From UBA11164 sp034376725 (GTDB lineage: Bacteria > Pseudomonadota > Gammaproteobacteria > Xanthomonadales > Xanthomonadaceae): DNA of 58,176 nucleotides. The position numbers and the translations under genes are program-made. A model generated the notes under the pieces. The model did not search any database, was not told the origin of the DNA, and was given only the letters and a program-made list of their open reading frames with translations. Positions 9,778 to 18,018 of the stretch are shown in pieces. The stretch lies in NCBI GenBank assembly GCA_034376725.1, contig JAXMJH010000071.1, forward strand, positions 1-58,176. The letters are read 5' to 3'. Within the stretch, counting starts at the first letter, position 1, and each line of letters begins with the position of its first letter.

Positions 9778-10441
9778 TTCGCTCCGCAGGCAGCAGCTTG
9801 CGTACGCCGTTCTTGACCGCGCCGCGCAGATCCATCAACCGGCGGTGGAAAAAGTGACCGGTGTCTTCCATGCGAACCAGCGTGGGTTTTTCTTCGAGCG
9901 AGTCGATCCAGTCGTACACGTCCTGCGGGTCGACGACATCGTCGGCTTCGCCCTGCACCACCAGCCAGGGGCAGGTTGGCGAAAGCACGGCGGTGAAATC
10001 CCAGCGTCCGGCCGGCGGCGCGATCGAGACCATCAGCTTGACCGGCAGGTGTCGGGACGCCAGCAGCGCGATGTAGGCGCCGAAGCTGAAGCCGGCCAGC
10101 CAGAGGTCGTGATCGGGCAGTTCCTTGCGAAGCCAGTCGGCGACCGCCAGCAGGTCGAGCGTCTCGCCGCGACCATCATCGTGCTCGCCCTCGGAACCGC
10201 CAACGCCGCGAAAGTTGAAGCGCACGGTCTTGGCGCCCAGCTCGCGGAGCGAGCGCTCCAGGATCGTCACTACCTTGTTGTGCAGGCTGCCGCCGTGCAG
10301 GGGGTGCGGATGGCAGATGATCGCCACCGCCTTGCGCGCGACAGCGGGCTCGGGCAGGTCGATCACCAGTTCGATCTTGCCGACGGGGCCGGCCAGATAG
10401 AGCGTTTTCGGCTCGGTGGGGAAGGCTTCGACTTTGCTCAT
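9770..10441 (-). CDS. Alpha/beta-hydrolase (COG2945-type)
   Basis: This 223-residue cytoplasmic hydrolase carries the subgroup signature CHPHPLHGGSLHNKVV (about 43-58). The nucleophile elbow is GFSFGA with Ser119, the acidic residue lies in the GEADDVVDP segment (about 164-172), and the catalytic histidine is His196 in DTGHFFH. The family is a set of small serine hydrolases of unsettled substrate, often annotated as predicted esterases. It starts 48 bases below the end of the lipoprotein nuclease gene and overlaps zapE by 8 bases, so it probably shares their transcript. The substrate cannot be told from the sequence. Confidence 0.85.
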   Translation of the reverse strand: MSKVEAFPTEPKTLYLAGPVGKIELVIDLPEPAVARKAVAIICHPHPLHGGSLHNKVVTILERSLRELGAKTVRFNFRGVGGSEGEHDDGRGETLDLLAVADWLRKELPDHDLWLAGFSFGAYIALLASRHLPVKLMVSIAPPAGRWDFTAVLSPTCPWLVVQGEADDVVDPQDVYDWIDSLEEKPTLVRMEDTGHFFHRRLMDLRGAVKNGVRKLLPAERNG

Positions 10442-10489
10442 GACCGGACGACCTGCGTGGATGCTGAGTGTAACCGAGGCCGGGGGCGG

Positions 10490-12328
10490 TCATTCCACCG
10501 GGTGTGGGCCAGCCAGGTCGAAGCCCAGCACCAGCGGATTGTGATCCGAGGCCGCCCACGGTGCGCCGTGCGGGTCGTTTTCGAACCGAAAAAACCCGTT
10601 CTCGTCGGCATTTACCGCCCAGACGGCGGCGCCGCGCATGGCATCGGCCATGGCCGGGGTGGCCAGCGCGTGATCGAGGCTGCCGAGCGCGCCATCGAAG
10701 AGGTAGCTGTGCCCAAAATCCGGGCCATCGGCGAGCCGCCGCCAGCCGCTCGCAAGCAGGTCGCGAATCGGGTCTTCGTGGGAGTAGGCGTTCAAATCGC
10801 CGATGATAAGCGCATGTTCGCTGCCGGATCGCGTCGGATCGGTTAACAGCCATTCGCTCAGCCGGGCCGCGGCCAGTCGGCGGTGGGCGTTGAAACAGCC
10901 TTGCCCATCGCCGGCATTCCGGTCCGCCCCTTCCGCGCGGTCGCAGCTGCCCTTCGACTTGAAGTGATTGGCGGCAACCACGAACACCGGCCCGTCGCCG
11001 GCCCGGAATGCCTGCGCCAGCGGTGGTCGGCTGCCCGAGTCGAACGGCCCGGTGGTGAGGCTGGCCGGTTTGCCGATCGGAGTCACCCGGTCGGCACGGA
11101 AGATGAGCGCCACGCGGATCGCGTCGCTGCCCGGTCCTTCGCCCGCGTCGACCCAGCGCCAGTCGCTGCCCGGGTCGGCGGCATCGAGTGCGGCGACCAG
11201 CTGCGCCAGGGCCGAATCGGGCCCGAAGCCGTCGTTCTCGACTTCCATCAGCGCGGCAACATCCGGCGCCAGCGCGACGATCTGGGCCACCAGCTTGGCC
11301 TGTTGGCGCTGATAAAGGGCTTCCGTTGCGGCGCCACGCGGGGTTGGAAACCCGCCGCCGCGACCGTCGCCGTTGAACAGGTTGAGCAGATTCAGGCTGG
11401 CGATGCGCAGTGATCCGGCCGGCTCTGGCGGCGCCGGGCGCGGGGCCTGTTCGACCCGGTCGATGGCCTGGATCAACTGCATCCGGTACTGGCCATGGCG
11501 CTGGTCCAGCACGCCATCGAGACCGAACAGCCGGCTGCCGGCGCGCAGTGGTGCCGCGGCACTGGGTGGCTCGGGCAGATACCAGATGCGATCGGGCTGC
11601 CGGCGATTGCTGCCGTCGTCGATCAGCAGCCGCCGACGCGCGTTGTCTTCGGCCAGCGCCTTGGCCTTGGGGCCGGGTGGAAAGGCATCCGTCGGTTGGC
11701 GCAGCGGGCCGCCGAAGCTGAGCAGCAGCTCGCCGAATTCGGTCAATCCATAGTGGCCAGACAGCGTCAGCGGCCCGTCGATGCGCAGGCGCATGCCTTC
11801 CAGAGCCTCCCAGGCCTCGGCGCTGGCCGGCGGGGTTGCGAGGCCGGTGATCGGGATATCCGACTGGCCAAGCCGATGCCAGGCAACTTCGCTGAGCGCA
11901 GTCAGGCTGGCGCGGTCATCGCCGATCTCGGCAACCCGGCCGTCGACCCGCAGCACATCGCCCGGCTTCGGACGCGGTCCGGCGTCCGCTGGCCAGTCGA
12001 TAAAAATGCCCTCCGAGGTGGCCGGGTCGTCGTCGACATCCTCGGGCAGGCTGGCCAGATAGAACCCGCCGAGCCCGCCGATGAAGTTGGCCGAGACCAC
12101 GCCGCGCGCGACAACCTGCTGCCCGATGAGCGGGCTGCGCGGACCGGAGCCCTGGATCTGGGAGATCGTCAACTCGCCGCCGGCGGCGGAAGCCTGCGGC
12201 GCCGCGCCTTCGGGAGCGGTGGCCGTCTGGTCCTGACAGCCGGCCAGCAAGAACGCCAGCGCCAGGCCAGCCGACAGGCGGCGAAACGAAGCCGACGGGC
12301 CGTTCGCGCTCACGATTGGCGCGGCCAA
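10490..12328 (-). CDS. Lipoprotein endonuclease/exonuclease/phosphatase-fold nuclease (ExeM-like)
   Basis: This 612-residue protein opens with a lipoprotein signal (lipobox LLAGC at about 27-31). An OB-like region follows (about 55-270, with VVARGVVSANFIGGLGGFYL), then an EEP domain from about 305 to the end. EEP motifs are RIASLNLLNLFNGDG, the acidic MEVEN, ANHFKSKG, GDLNAYS, SLDHAL and SDHNP. This two-part layout is typical of the ExeM-type extracellular DNases, which release phosphate and nucleosides or loosen biofilm DNA. The open frame starts with TTG at 12328, 8 bases from the cytochrome c5 stop, and an in-frame GTG at 12313 is an alternative; neither has a good ribosome binding site, so coupling to the upstream gene is likely. 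Confidence 0.85.
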   Translation of the reverse strand: MAAPIVSANGPSASFRRLSAGLALAFLLAGCQDQTATAPEGAAPQASAAGGELTISQIQGSGPRSPLIGQQVVARGVVSANFIGGLGGFYLASLPEDVDDDPATSEGIFIDWPADAGPRPKPGDVLRVDGRVAEIGDDRASLTALSEVAWHRLGQSDIPITGLATPPASAEAWEALEGMRLRIDGPLTLSGHYGLTEFGELLLSFGGPLRQPTDAFPPGPKAKALAEDNARRRLLIDDGSNRRQPDRIWYLPEPPSAAAPLRAGSRLFGLDGVLDQRHGQYRMQLIQAIDRVEQAPRPAPPEPAGSLRIASLNLLNLFNGDGRGGGFPTPRGAATEALYQRQQAKLVAQIVALAPDVAALMEVENDGFGPDSALAQLVAALDAADPGSDWRWVDAGEGPGSDAIRVALIFRADRVTPIGKPASLTTGPFDSGSRPPLAQAFRAGDGPVFVVAANHFKSKGSCDRAEGADRNAGDGQGCFNAHRRLAAARLSEWLLTDPTRSGSEHALIIGDLNAYSHEDPIRDLLASGWRRLADGPDFGHSYLFDGALGSLDHALATPAMADAMRGAAVWAVNADENGFFRFENDPHGAPWAASDHNPLVLGFDLAGPHPVE

Positions 12329-12335
12329 GGCCCGG

Positions 12336-12851
12336 TTACTTCAGGTTGTCGAGCATCCAGTCGACGCTGGCGGCGACCTGCTCATCGGTCAACGCCGGGT
12401 TTCCGCCGCGCGCCGGCATCAGCCCGGCCGCGCCTTGATAGCCTTCGATGGCGTGGGTGACCAGGGTGTCGCGGCCCTGCGCCAGCCGGGCGGTCCAGGC
12501 CGAGCGGTCCAGTGTCGGCGCGCCGCCGGCACCCGAGTTGTGACAGGCACCGCACAGGTTGCCGTAGATCATTCCGCCGTCCAGGCTGCCGCCATAGGCC
12601 ACCTGGGTGGCTGCCATCGCAGCCGCCGCCTCGGCCGCTGCCGCCATCGCGGCGGCGCCGGTTTCGCCGGCAAATACCGCATTGAGCGGCTGGATGCGCG
12701 ATTCGATCAGCGATTGGCGAACCGGGTTCTCGTCCAGCGTCAGTCGGTTGTGGACGATCAGCGCGAACACGATCAACACGGCGGTCAGCACGATCAGCCC
12801 GACGATGATCTGCGAAAAATGCTTGAGGAATGTGAGGTCGTGACGATTCAT
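12336..12851 (-). CDS. Membrane-anchored cytochrome c5-type protein
   Basis: This 171-residue protein has one N-terminal membrane segment (about 12-34), an alanine-rich linker (about 66-85), and a class I cytochrome c domain with a single heme site CGACH (100-104). Met145 in GLMPARGG is the likely sixth ligand. The c5 family carries electrons in the periplasm to oxidases or reductases. The gene is first in a minus-strand run that continues into the ExeM-like nuclease 8 bases downstream. That pairing makes no obvious metabolic sense and may be chance. Confidence 0.85.
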   Translation of the reverse strand: MNRHDLTFLKHFSQIIVGLIVLTAVLIVFALIVHNRLTLDENPVRQSLIESRIQPLNAVFAGETGAAAMAAAAEAAAAMAATQVAYGGSLDGGMIYGNLCGACHNSGAGGAPTLDRSAWTARLAQGRDTLVTHAIEGYQGAAGLMPARGGNPALTDEQVAASVDWMLDNLK

Positions 12852-12977
12852 GAATCACCCAAGTGGCGGTGAGCGGGACGGCTGGGCTGCCGATCAGCGG
12901 GCTGACGGCGCGAAAGACCGCAAGTATAGCGGCAGCGGGCATCTGCGAAAACGCCGGATTGGCGGCATCGGATATTT

Positions 12978-13006
12978 CCTACCGGCGGGTAGGCAAATTA
13001 CCTACC
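12978..13006. promoter_or_regulatory. Three alternating CCTACC/GGTAGG arms (mutually exclusive hairpins)
   Basis: The sequence runs CCTACC (12978-12983), GGCG, GGTAGG (12988-12993), CAAATTA, CCTACC (13001-13006). The middle arm can pair with either flank, giving a 6-bp stem with a 4-base loop, or a 6-bp stem (7 bp with one more G-C pair) with a 7-base loop. It lies 127 bases upstream of the cytochrome c5 start, in a 776-base gap (12852-13627) that holds no credible gene. It could be a repeated operator or a structural switch in an RNA. Function is inference only. Confidence 0.5.
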
Positions 13007-13215
13007 CCAATCCGGCCCATCTGCCGATGCCCGGCGGCCCGGCCGGTGGCTACTCTGGCCACTGAGTCGGTTGAAGGTGGCGTGGCCGGACGCCGATTCC
13101 ACAGGAAGTCCCACTCCCAAGCGCCAAGGACGGCGCTCTTCCGGTTGCATGTCAGGCGCAGAACGGATCGCCCCCCTCGGATTCGATCCCTCGCTTCTCC
13201 GCCGCGGTCGGGCTG

Positions 13216-13249
13216 TGGCTCGCGATCGATTCGCGAGCCATGGCTTTTT
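13216..13249 (+). terminator. Orphan intrinsic terminator in a gene-free gap
   Basis: A perfect 10-bp stem, TGGCTCGCGA (13216-13225) with TCGCGAGCCA (13231-13240) and loop TCGAT, is followed within four bases by TTTTT (13245-13249). It is shaped to end plus-strand transcription. No plus-strand gene precedes it: the nearest upstream gene (cytochrome c5) runs the other way. It may end a small RNA transcribed from about 12860 onward, or insulate the downstream 13628 gene. Confidence 0.6.
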
Positions 13250-13627
13250 CCGATCGAGCGCCCCCGACCGTTGGCCGGCCAGGACATCGAGCGGCACGCC
13301 GGGCCATTCCCCAAGGTCGAACGCAGCGCCCCGATGTGACCGGCTGGCCCGGCGCGGCCCGTGCAGCCGGTCCGATGACCGCCCTCCCGCTCACCACTGA
13401 TCCATCCACGACGCGGAAACTAGATTGCCAGCGGGAGCACCGCTCAGACAGCTGGCGTTGGCCCAGCGCCGACGCGCAGCGGGTAACATCAACCTGAACG
13501 ATGACGATGGCCGGCCGATGCGCCGGGCCGGCGTGCTGCCGGGGCCGACCCGTCCCGGACGGCGCCAGCCGGTCAGCAACGCGTGCATCGACGTGGCACC
13601 GACAACTCCCCAACTGCGAGGCTCGCC

Positions 13628-14494
13628 ATGAAATCCCAAAGTGCCGTGGGTCCTATCCTGGTCATTGCCGCACTGGCGGTCGTGGGCTATTTCGGTTGGC
13701 AGTACTGGTCGGCCAGCAATCGCGCGCAGTTGGCCGAAGCCCCGGGGGCGTCGCCGTCGGATCAGCCGGATGCGCCTGCGCAACCGGCATTCCCGATCGA
13801 AGAGGTCGCCGTCGCGCCGGAAGCCGACGCGCCGGCCGAGCCGCTGCCCGACCTGGCCGAAAGCGATTCCGCTGCGCTGGAAGCCCTGGCCGGGGTCATC
13901 GGGGAGGAGCAGCCGCCGGCGGTCATCCTCGGTGAGCACATCGTCGAGCGCATCGTGGTCAGCATCGACAATCTGACCCGGCGCCAGCTGCCGCCCCGTG
14001 GCCTGCCGGTGCGCACGGCGGACGGGCCGTTGCTGACCGCTACCGATCCCAGCGGCGTGACCGTGATCGACGAGCGCAACTTTGCCCGTTACGCCGATTA
14101 CATGGCCCTGGTCGAGGCGCTCGATGTCGATGCGGCGGTGGCGCAGTACGTCCGCGCCTATCCGTTGTTTCAACAGGCCTACCGCGAACTCGGTTACCCG
14201 GATCGGCATTTCAACGACCGCCTGGTCGCGGTGATCGATCACCTGCTGGCCGCGCCCACGCCCAATCTGCCGATTGCCCTGGTGCCGGAAAAGGCGGGCT
14301 ACACCTACGCCGATCCTGCGCTGCACTCGGCATCGGCCGGTCACAAGATGCTGATCCGGATCGGGCCGGACAATGCCGCTGTGGTCAAGGCCAAATTGCG
14401 CGCCCTGCGCGATGCCCTGGCCGGACAAGCGCCGCTTGTCGAGCCGGCCAGCGACGATGCGCCCGCTGAGGAGGAGGGCACCGAGGCCGGTTGA
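13628..14494 (+). CDS. DUF3014-type membrane-anchored protein
   Basis: This 288-residue protein starts at ATG 13628, just before the N-terminal membrane segment (about residues 8-25: GPILVIAALAVVGYFGWQYW). A proline/alanine-rich linker follows to about residue 60, then a conserved helical domain with NLTRRQLPPRGLPV, YPLFQQAYRELGYP and HFNDRLVAVIDHLL. The pattern fits DUF3014, a family of unknown function common in gammaproteobacteria. The acidic tail (DDAPAEEEGTEAG) looks disordered. It sits 79 bases ahead of rsmC in the same direction. An upstream in-frame ATG at 13583 would put charged residues before the anchor and is less likely. Confidence 0.75.
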   Translation: MKSQSAVGPILVIAALAVVGYFGWQYWSASNRAQLAEAPGASPSDQPDAPAQPAFPIEEVAVAPEADAPAEPLPDLAESDSAALEALAGVIGEEQPPAVILGEHIVERIVVSIDNLTRRQLPPRGLPVRTADGPLLTATDPSGVTVIDERNFARYADYMALVEALDVDAAVAQYVRAYPLFQQAYRELGYPDRHFNDRLVAVIDHLLAAPTPNLPIALVPEKAGYTYADPALHSASAGHKMLIRIGPDNAAVVKAKLRALRDALAGQAPLVEPASDDAPAEEEGTEAG

Positions 14495-14573
14495 GCCGCC
14501 TCGATGCGGCCTGGCCGGCGCGCGATCGCTCGAAGCGGGCGGTAAACTGCCGCCTCGCTCCGGAGACATCGAA

Positions 14574-15656
14574 TTGATTCCCGCTGGAACCGCTTCCGCA
14601 CTGACCGACGACCTGTTGCACTGCCTGCTGCTGCCGATCGACAGTGGCGCAATCGCCGCGCCGGCGGACGGGCGTTGGCTGTTTCTGCGCGCCCGCACCG
14701 GCATCCCGGTGCAGGCTCTCGATCGAACGCGGCTGGATTGCGAGCAGGGCTTCAAGCCCTTTGCCGATGCGCTGCTGCGCGATGGCTTCGAGGTCGCCAC
14801 CGACCACCCGTCGCGCTACCCGCTGGTGCTGGCGCTGCCGCCGCGCCAGCGCGAGGAAGCGCGCGCACTGCTGGCCAACGCGCTGGCCCGGGTGGCACCA
14901 GGCGGCACGCTGATCGCCGCCATGGCCAATGCCGAAGGCGCCCGTTCCGGCGAGGCCGACCTGGCCCGGCTGGCCGGCCCGGTGCGCAGCCTGTCGAAAC
15001 ACAAATGCCGGGTGTTCTGGGTTCAGCCCACGGCCGACACCGTGGACGCCGCGCTGCGCGAAACCTGGGCCGCGCTCGACGCGCCGCGACCGATCGCCGA
15101 TGGCCGATTCGTCAGTCGGCCGGGACTGTTTGCCTGGGATCGTATCGACCCGGCCTCGGCCTTGCTGGCCGCCAGGCTGCCCGATGAACTGCATGGCCAT
15201 GGCGCCGATCTCGGCGCCGGATGGGGTTTTCTCGCCCACGAGGTACTGACCCGCTGTCCGGCGGTGACTGCGATGGATCTTTTCGAGGCCCAGTCGCGCG
15301 CGCTGGAGCTGGCGCGGATCAACCTGGCCTCACTGGGCGAGCGGGCTGCGCTCGGTTTTCACTGGCACGATGTAACCACCGGCATCGGCACGGGTTACGA
15401 CTTCATCGTCACCAATCCCCCGTTTCATATCGACCGCTACGACCAGCCCGGACTGGGACGCGCGTTCATTGCGGTCGCCGGGCAGGCGCTGCGGCCCGGA
15501 GGCCGGCTGTTTCTGGTCGCCAATCGCCATCTGCCCTACGAAGCGGCGCTCGGCGAAGGCTTCGGCGAGGTGCGCACCCTGGTGCAGTCGGGCGGCTTCA
15601 AGGTGATCGAGGCCGTCAAGGGCCGCACCGGCGGTCGGTCGAGGCGCAGCGAATGA
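14574..15656 (+). CDS. rsmC: 16S rRNA G1207 methyltransferase RsmC-like
   Basis: This 360-residue protein has the two-domain layout of RsmC: a degenerate N-terminal methyltransferase-like domain (to about 190) and a catalytic C-terminal domain with the SAM loop DLGAGWGFLA and the base-flipping motif NPPFH (281-285). Such enzymes methylate N2 of a guanine in 16S rRNA in the small subunit. I place the start at TTG 14574, with GGAG 8 bases upstream; the frame stays open further upstream but reads as non-protein-like sequence. Its stop overlaps the rsuA start in ATGA, so two 16S rRNA modification enzymes are coupled. Confidence 0.85.
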   Translation: MIPAGTASALTDDLLHCLLLPIDSGAIAAPADGRWLFLRARTGIPVQALDRTRLDCEQGFKPFADALLRDGFEVATDHPSRYPLVLALPPRQREEARALLANALARVAPGGTLIAAMANAEGARSGEADLARLAGPVRSLSKHKCRVFWVQPTADTVDAALRETWAALDAPRPIADGRFVSRPGLFAWDRIDPASALLAARLPDELHGHGADLGAGWGFLAHEVLTRCPAVTAMDLFEAQSRALELARINLASLGERAALGFHWHDVTTGIGTGYDFIVTNPPFHIDRYDQPGLGRAFIAVAGQALRPGGRLFLVANRHLPYEAALGEGFGEVRTLVQSGGFKVIEAVKGRTGGRSRRSE

Positions 15657-16411
15657 ATCTGGTGAAACTGCTGGCCAACCTGGGTTACGGCAGCCGCAAG
15701 GAAGTCACCCTGATGCTGCGCAACGGCTGGGTCTCGCGTGCCGACGGCAGCGAGCTGGGCCCGAACGACAGCGCCGAGCACGACGACATCCGGGTCGAGG
15801 ATGAACCGCTCGACCCGCCCCAGGGCGTGCTGCTGATGCTGCACAAGCCGGCCGGCTACACCTGCTCGACCAAGGATGCCGGACGGGTGGTCAACGACCT
15901 GCTGCCGCCGCGATTCCGGCTGCGCAAGCCGCTGCTGTCGACCGTCGGCCGGCTCGATCGCGACACCTCGGGCCTGCTGCTGATGACCGACGACGGGCAG
16001 CTGCTGCACCGGATCACCTCGCCGCGCTCGAAGCTGGCCAAGGTCTATCAAGCCGCACTCGCCGAAGATCTTCGCGGCGACGAAGCCGCGATTTTCGCCA
16101 GCGGCACCCTGCAACTGGAATCCGAGACCACGCCGCTGGCGCCGGCCGGACTTGAACCGATCGGGCCGCGACTAGCGCGGGTGACGCTGCACGAGGGTCG
16201 ATATCATCAGGTCCGCCGGATGTTCGCCGCGGTCGGCAACCACGTCGACGCGCTGCACCGGGTTTCCATCGGCGGCCTGACGCTGGGCGATCTCCAGCCC
16301 GGTCAGTGGCGCATCCTGCAAACCCAGGATCGGGCGCAACTGTTCGCGGAAACGCCGGTCAGTCGCGAAAGTTTTCGAACTGAACCGGAATCTCCAGCTC
16401 GGCACCCTTGA
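15653..16411 (+). CDS. rsuA: 16S rRNA pseudouridine synthase RsuA-like
   Basis: This 252-residue protein has an S4-like RNA-binding N-terminus (about 1-45) and a pseudouridine synthase domain with the catalytic aspartate in GRLDRDTSG (Asp102) and the later motif GRYHQVRRMFAAVGNHV. RsuA makes pseudouridine 516 in 16S rRNA. The ATG overlaps the rsmC stop. The last 53 bases overlap the convergent yajQ gene, so the tails of the two messages are complementary. The final stretch (ETPVSRESFRTEPESPARHP) is not conserved-looking and may simply reflect loss of an earlier stop. Confidence 0.9.
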   Translation: MNLVKLLANLGYGSRKEVTLMLRNGWVSRADGSELGPNDSAEHDDIRVEDEPLDPPQGVLLMLHKPAGYTCSTKDAGRVVNDLLPPRFRLRKPLLSTVGRLDRDTSGLLLMTDDGQLLHRITSPRSKLAKVYQAALAEDLRGDEAAIFASGTLQLESETTPLAPAGLEPIGPRLARVTLHEGRYHQVRRMFAAVGNHVDALHRVSIGGLTLGDLQPGQWRILQTQDRAQLFAETPVSRESFRTEPESPARHP

Positions 16412-16841
16412 GCAGCGCCATCGCCGCCTGAAGATCGTCGCGCTTCTTGCCGCTGACCCGGATCTTGTCGCCGTTGATCTGTGCCTCGACCTTGATCTTG
16501 GCCTTCTTGATCTCGCCGATGATCTCCTTGGCGCGCTTCTGCTCGATGCCCTGGGCGATGGTGATCTTCTGCCGGGCCACCGCCAGGTTGACCTCGGGTT
16601 CGCCCTCGTCCATGGCCCGCAGGTCGATGCTGCGCGCCACCAGCCGGCCGCGCAGGATGTCGCGCATCTGCTGGAGCTGGAAGTCGCTGGGCGCGGAAAG
16701 CGCGATCACGTTTTCCTCCAGCGAAAAGCTGGCCTCGACGTTGCGGAAATCGAAGCGGTTGCCCAGCTCCCGATTGGCCTGGTCGACGGCATTGGTGAGT
16801 TCGTGTTTGTCGACTTCGGAAACGATGTCGAAGGACGGCAT
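16359..16841 (-). CDS. yajQ: YajQ/DUF520 nucleotide-binding protein
   Basis: This 160-residue protein has the full YajQ family length and hallmarks: MPSFDIVSEVDKHELTNAVD at the start, FDFR, the central KEIIGEIKKAKIKVEAQI segment, and the ending VQFENFRD. In Xanthomonas a YajQ relative binds cyclic di-GMP and acts with a transcription factor on virulence genes; in other species it is described as a nucleotide- or RNA-binding protein. AAGGAG lies 8 bases before the ATG. Its 3' end overlaps rsuA by 53 bases. Confidence 0.93.
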   Translation of the reverse strand: MPSFDIVSEVDKHELTNAVDQANRELGNRFDFRNVEASFSLEENVIALSAPSDFQLQQMRDILRGRLVARSIDLRAMDEGEPEVNLAVARQKITIAQGIEQKRAKEIIGEIKKAKIKVEAQINGDKIRVSGKKRDDLQAAMALLKGAELEIPVQFENFRD

Positions 16842-16886
16842 GAAACGGCTCCTTGGATCGGTGATTGACGACGGCTGAGGGCGCGC

Positions 16887-17852
16887 TCAGTGTGCCCCGG
16901 AATCGGTTGCTGCGGCGGAGCGCTCCTGTTCCAGTCGGGCGGCGAGCCGGGTTTCGGCCGTATCGGCATAAACCCGGCAGGCGTCACGGTCGACCAGCGG
17001 ATGCGCCGCCCCGACCGCCTGGCCGCGTTCCAGCCGCTCGTACAAGCCGCCGAAATCCGGGTGCGCCGGCACCAGAATATCGCAGTCCAGCGCGCGCACC
17101 CGGTCGATGCTGTCGCGCAGCCTCTTGGCCGGCCTGCCGTCCTCGCCGCTGAATGCGAAACCCGGCGCCGAGACGGCATTCAGGCTGTCGGCATAGACCA
17201 TACTCAGGCATCGATCCGCCTCGCAGGCGCGCCAGGTCCAGGTGGTGCCGCCCGGCATATGGCCGGGGGTGAAGTGCGGCGTGAGCGTCAGACCGCCCAG
17301 GGTCAAAGGCTCACGGTCGGCGATCTCCTGCACATCGGCGACCGGCGGAAAGCGCATTTCCTCGCCGAACGCCGCCTGCGGATCGCCCTCGAGCGCCGCA
17401 CCGGCGCGCAGACCCGCCGCTCCGTCCGGGCTGGCCAGAACCTGTGCACCGCTGATCCGCGCCAGCGCCGCGATGCCGCCGGCATGATCGAAATGGGCGT
17501 GCGAATTCAGGATCCAGTTCACCTCGGCGATGGCAAAACCCAGCGCCTCGATGTTGGCGATGATCGGCGCGGCCGACTGCGGCAGGCCGCCGTCGATCAG
17601 CACCAGGCCGGCGCCGGTATCGATGAGCACGGTCGACAGCCCGCGCACGCCGACGTACCAGCTCTCTCCGTGCAGCCGGAACGGCGCCTGCCCGGCGTTC
17701 CAGCCGGCACAGCTGCCGCACTCGATCGGCCGCTGGTCGTCGGGCAGCTTGGCCGCCGCCGTCTCGCCTGCGCTCAGCAGTGAAGTCAGTGCCAGACAGA
17801 TCGGCATGGCAGCCCTCAGGAGTCGATTGTAGGCCGCTCGAACGTGGGACAT
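16887..17852 (-). CDS. Subclass B3-like metallo-beta-lactamase-family hydrolase
   Basis: This 321-residue exported protein has a signal peptide (about 1-34) and a metallo-beta-lactamase fold. All expected zinc ligands of subclass B3 are present: His118-Ala-His120-Phe-Asp122-His123, His198 in TPGHMPGGTTW, and His264 in VPAHPDF. Other B3 features include LIDGGLPQSAAPIIANIEALGF, a CEADRC pair and YADSLNAVSAPGF. B3 enzymes hydrolyse penicillins, cephalosporins and carbapenems in the periplasm, but many environmental relatives have weak or other activities (for example lactonase). The GHM and GGTTW segments depart slightly from the common GHT and GCTSW. I start at the ATG at 17852, directly before the signal peptide; an upstream frame extension looks non-coding. 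Confidence 0.85.
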   Translation of the reverse strand: MSHVRAAYNRLLRAAMPICLALTSLLSAGETAAAKLPDDQRPIECGSCAGWNAGQAPFRLHGESWYVGVRGLSTVLIDTGAGLVLIDGGLPQSAAPIIANIEALGFAIAEVNWILNSHAHFDHAGGIAALARISGAQVLASPDGAAGLRAGAALEGDPQAAFGEEMRFPPVADVQEIADREPLTLGGLTLTPHFTPGHMPGGTTWTWRACEADRCLSMVYADSLNAVSAPGFAFSGEDGRPAKRLRDSIDRVRALDCDILVPAHPDFGGLYERLERGQAVGAAHPLVDRDACRVYADTAETRLAARLEQERSAAATDSGAH

Positions 17853-18018
17853 CGGTGTGAGTTCCTGGAGATGAAGTGGACTGCGAAGGGGCAGTTTTTG
17901 CGATGCCGCCCATTCTGCCCGGCAATGCACCGTATTGCTCCCGAAAGCCGGCGCCGGTCATGGACGCTGGCTGGCAGTTGCCCGTATCGGCCTTGCGTCG
18001 CCCGAAGCGGCGCGTCGC

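Noticed and set aside
13172..13203. Resemblance to the 3' end of a serine tRNA (GATTCGATCCCTCGCTTCTCCGCC-like)
   Set aside because: No matching T-stem, anticodon arm or acceptor 5' half upstream, and no integrase or att duplicate nearby; likely chance.
12863..13400. Several overlapping 70-150 codon frames in the 776-base gap
   Set aside because: None has a good start site or protein-like composition, and they conflict with each other; RNA structures are a better account.
13391..14800. 469-codon minus-strand open frame opposite the DUF3014 and rsmC genes
   Set aside because: Composition is Arg/Gly/Gln-rich without domain signals, whereas the plus strand shows a clear membrane anchor and conserved blocks.
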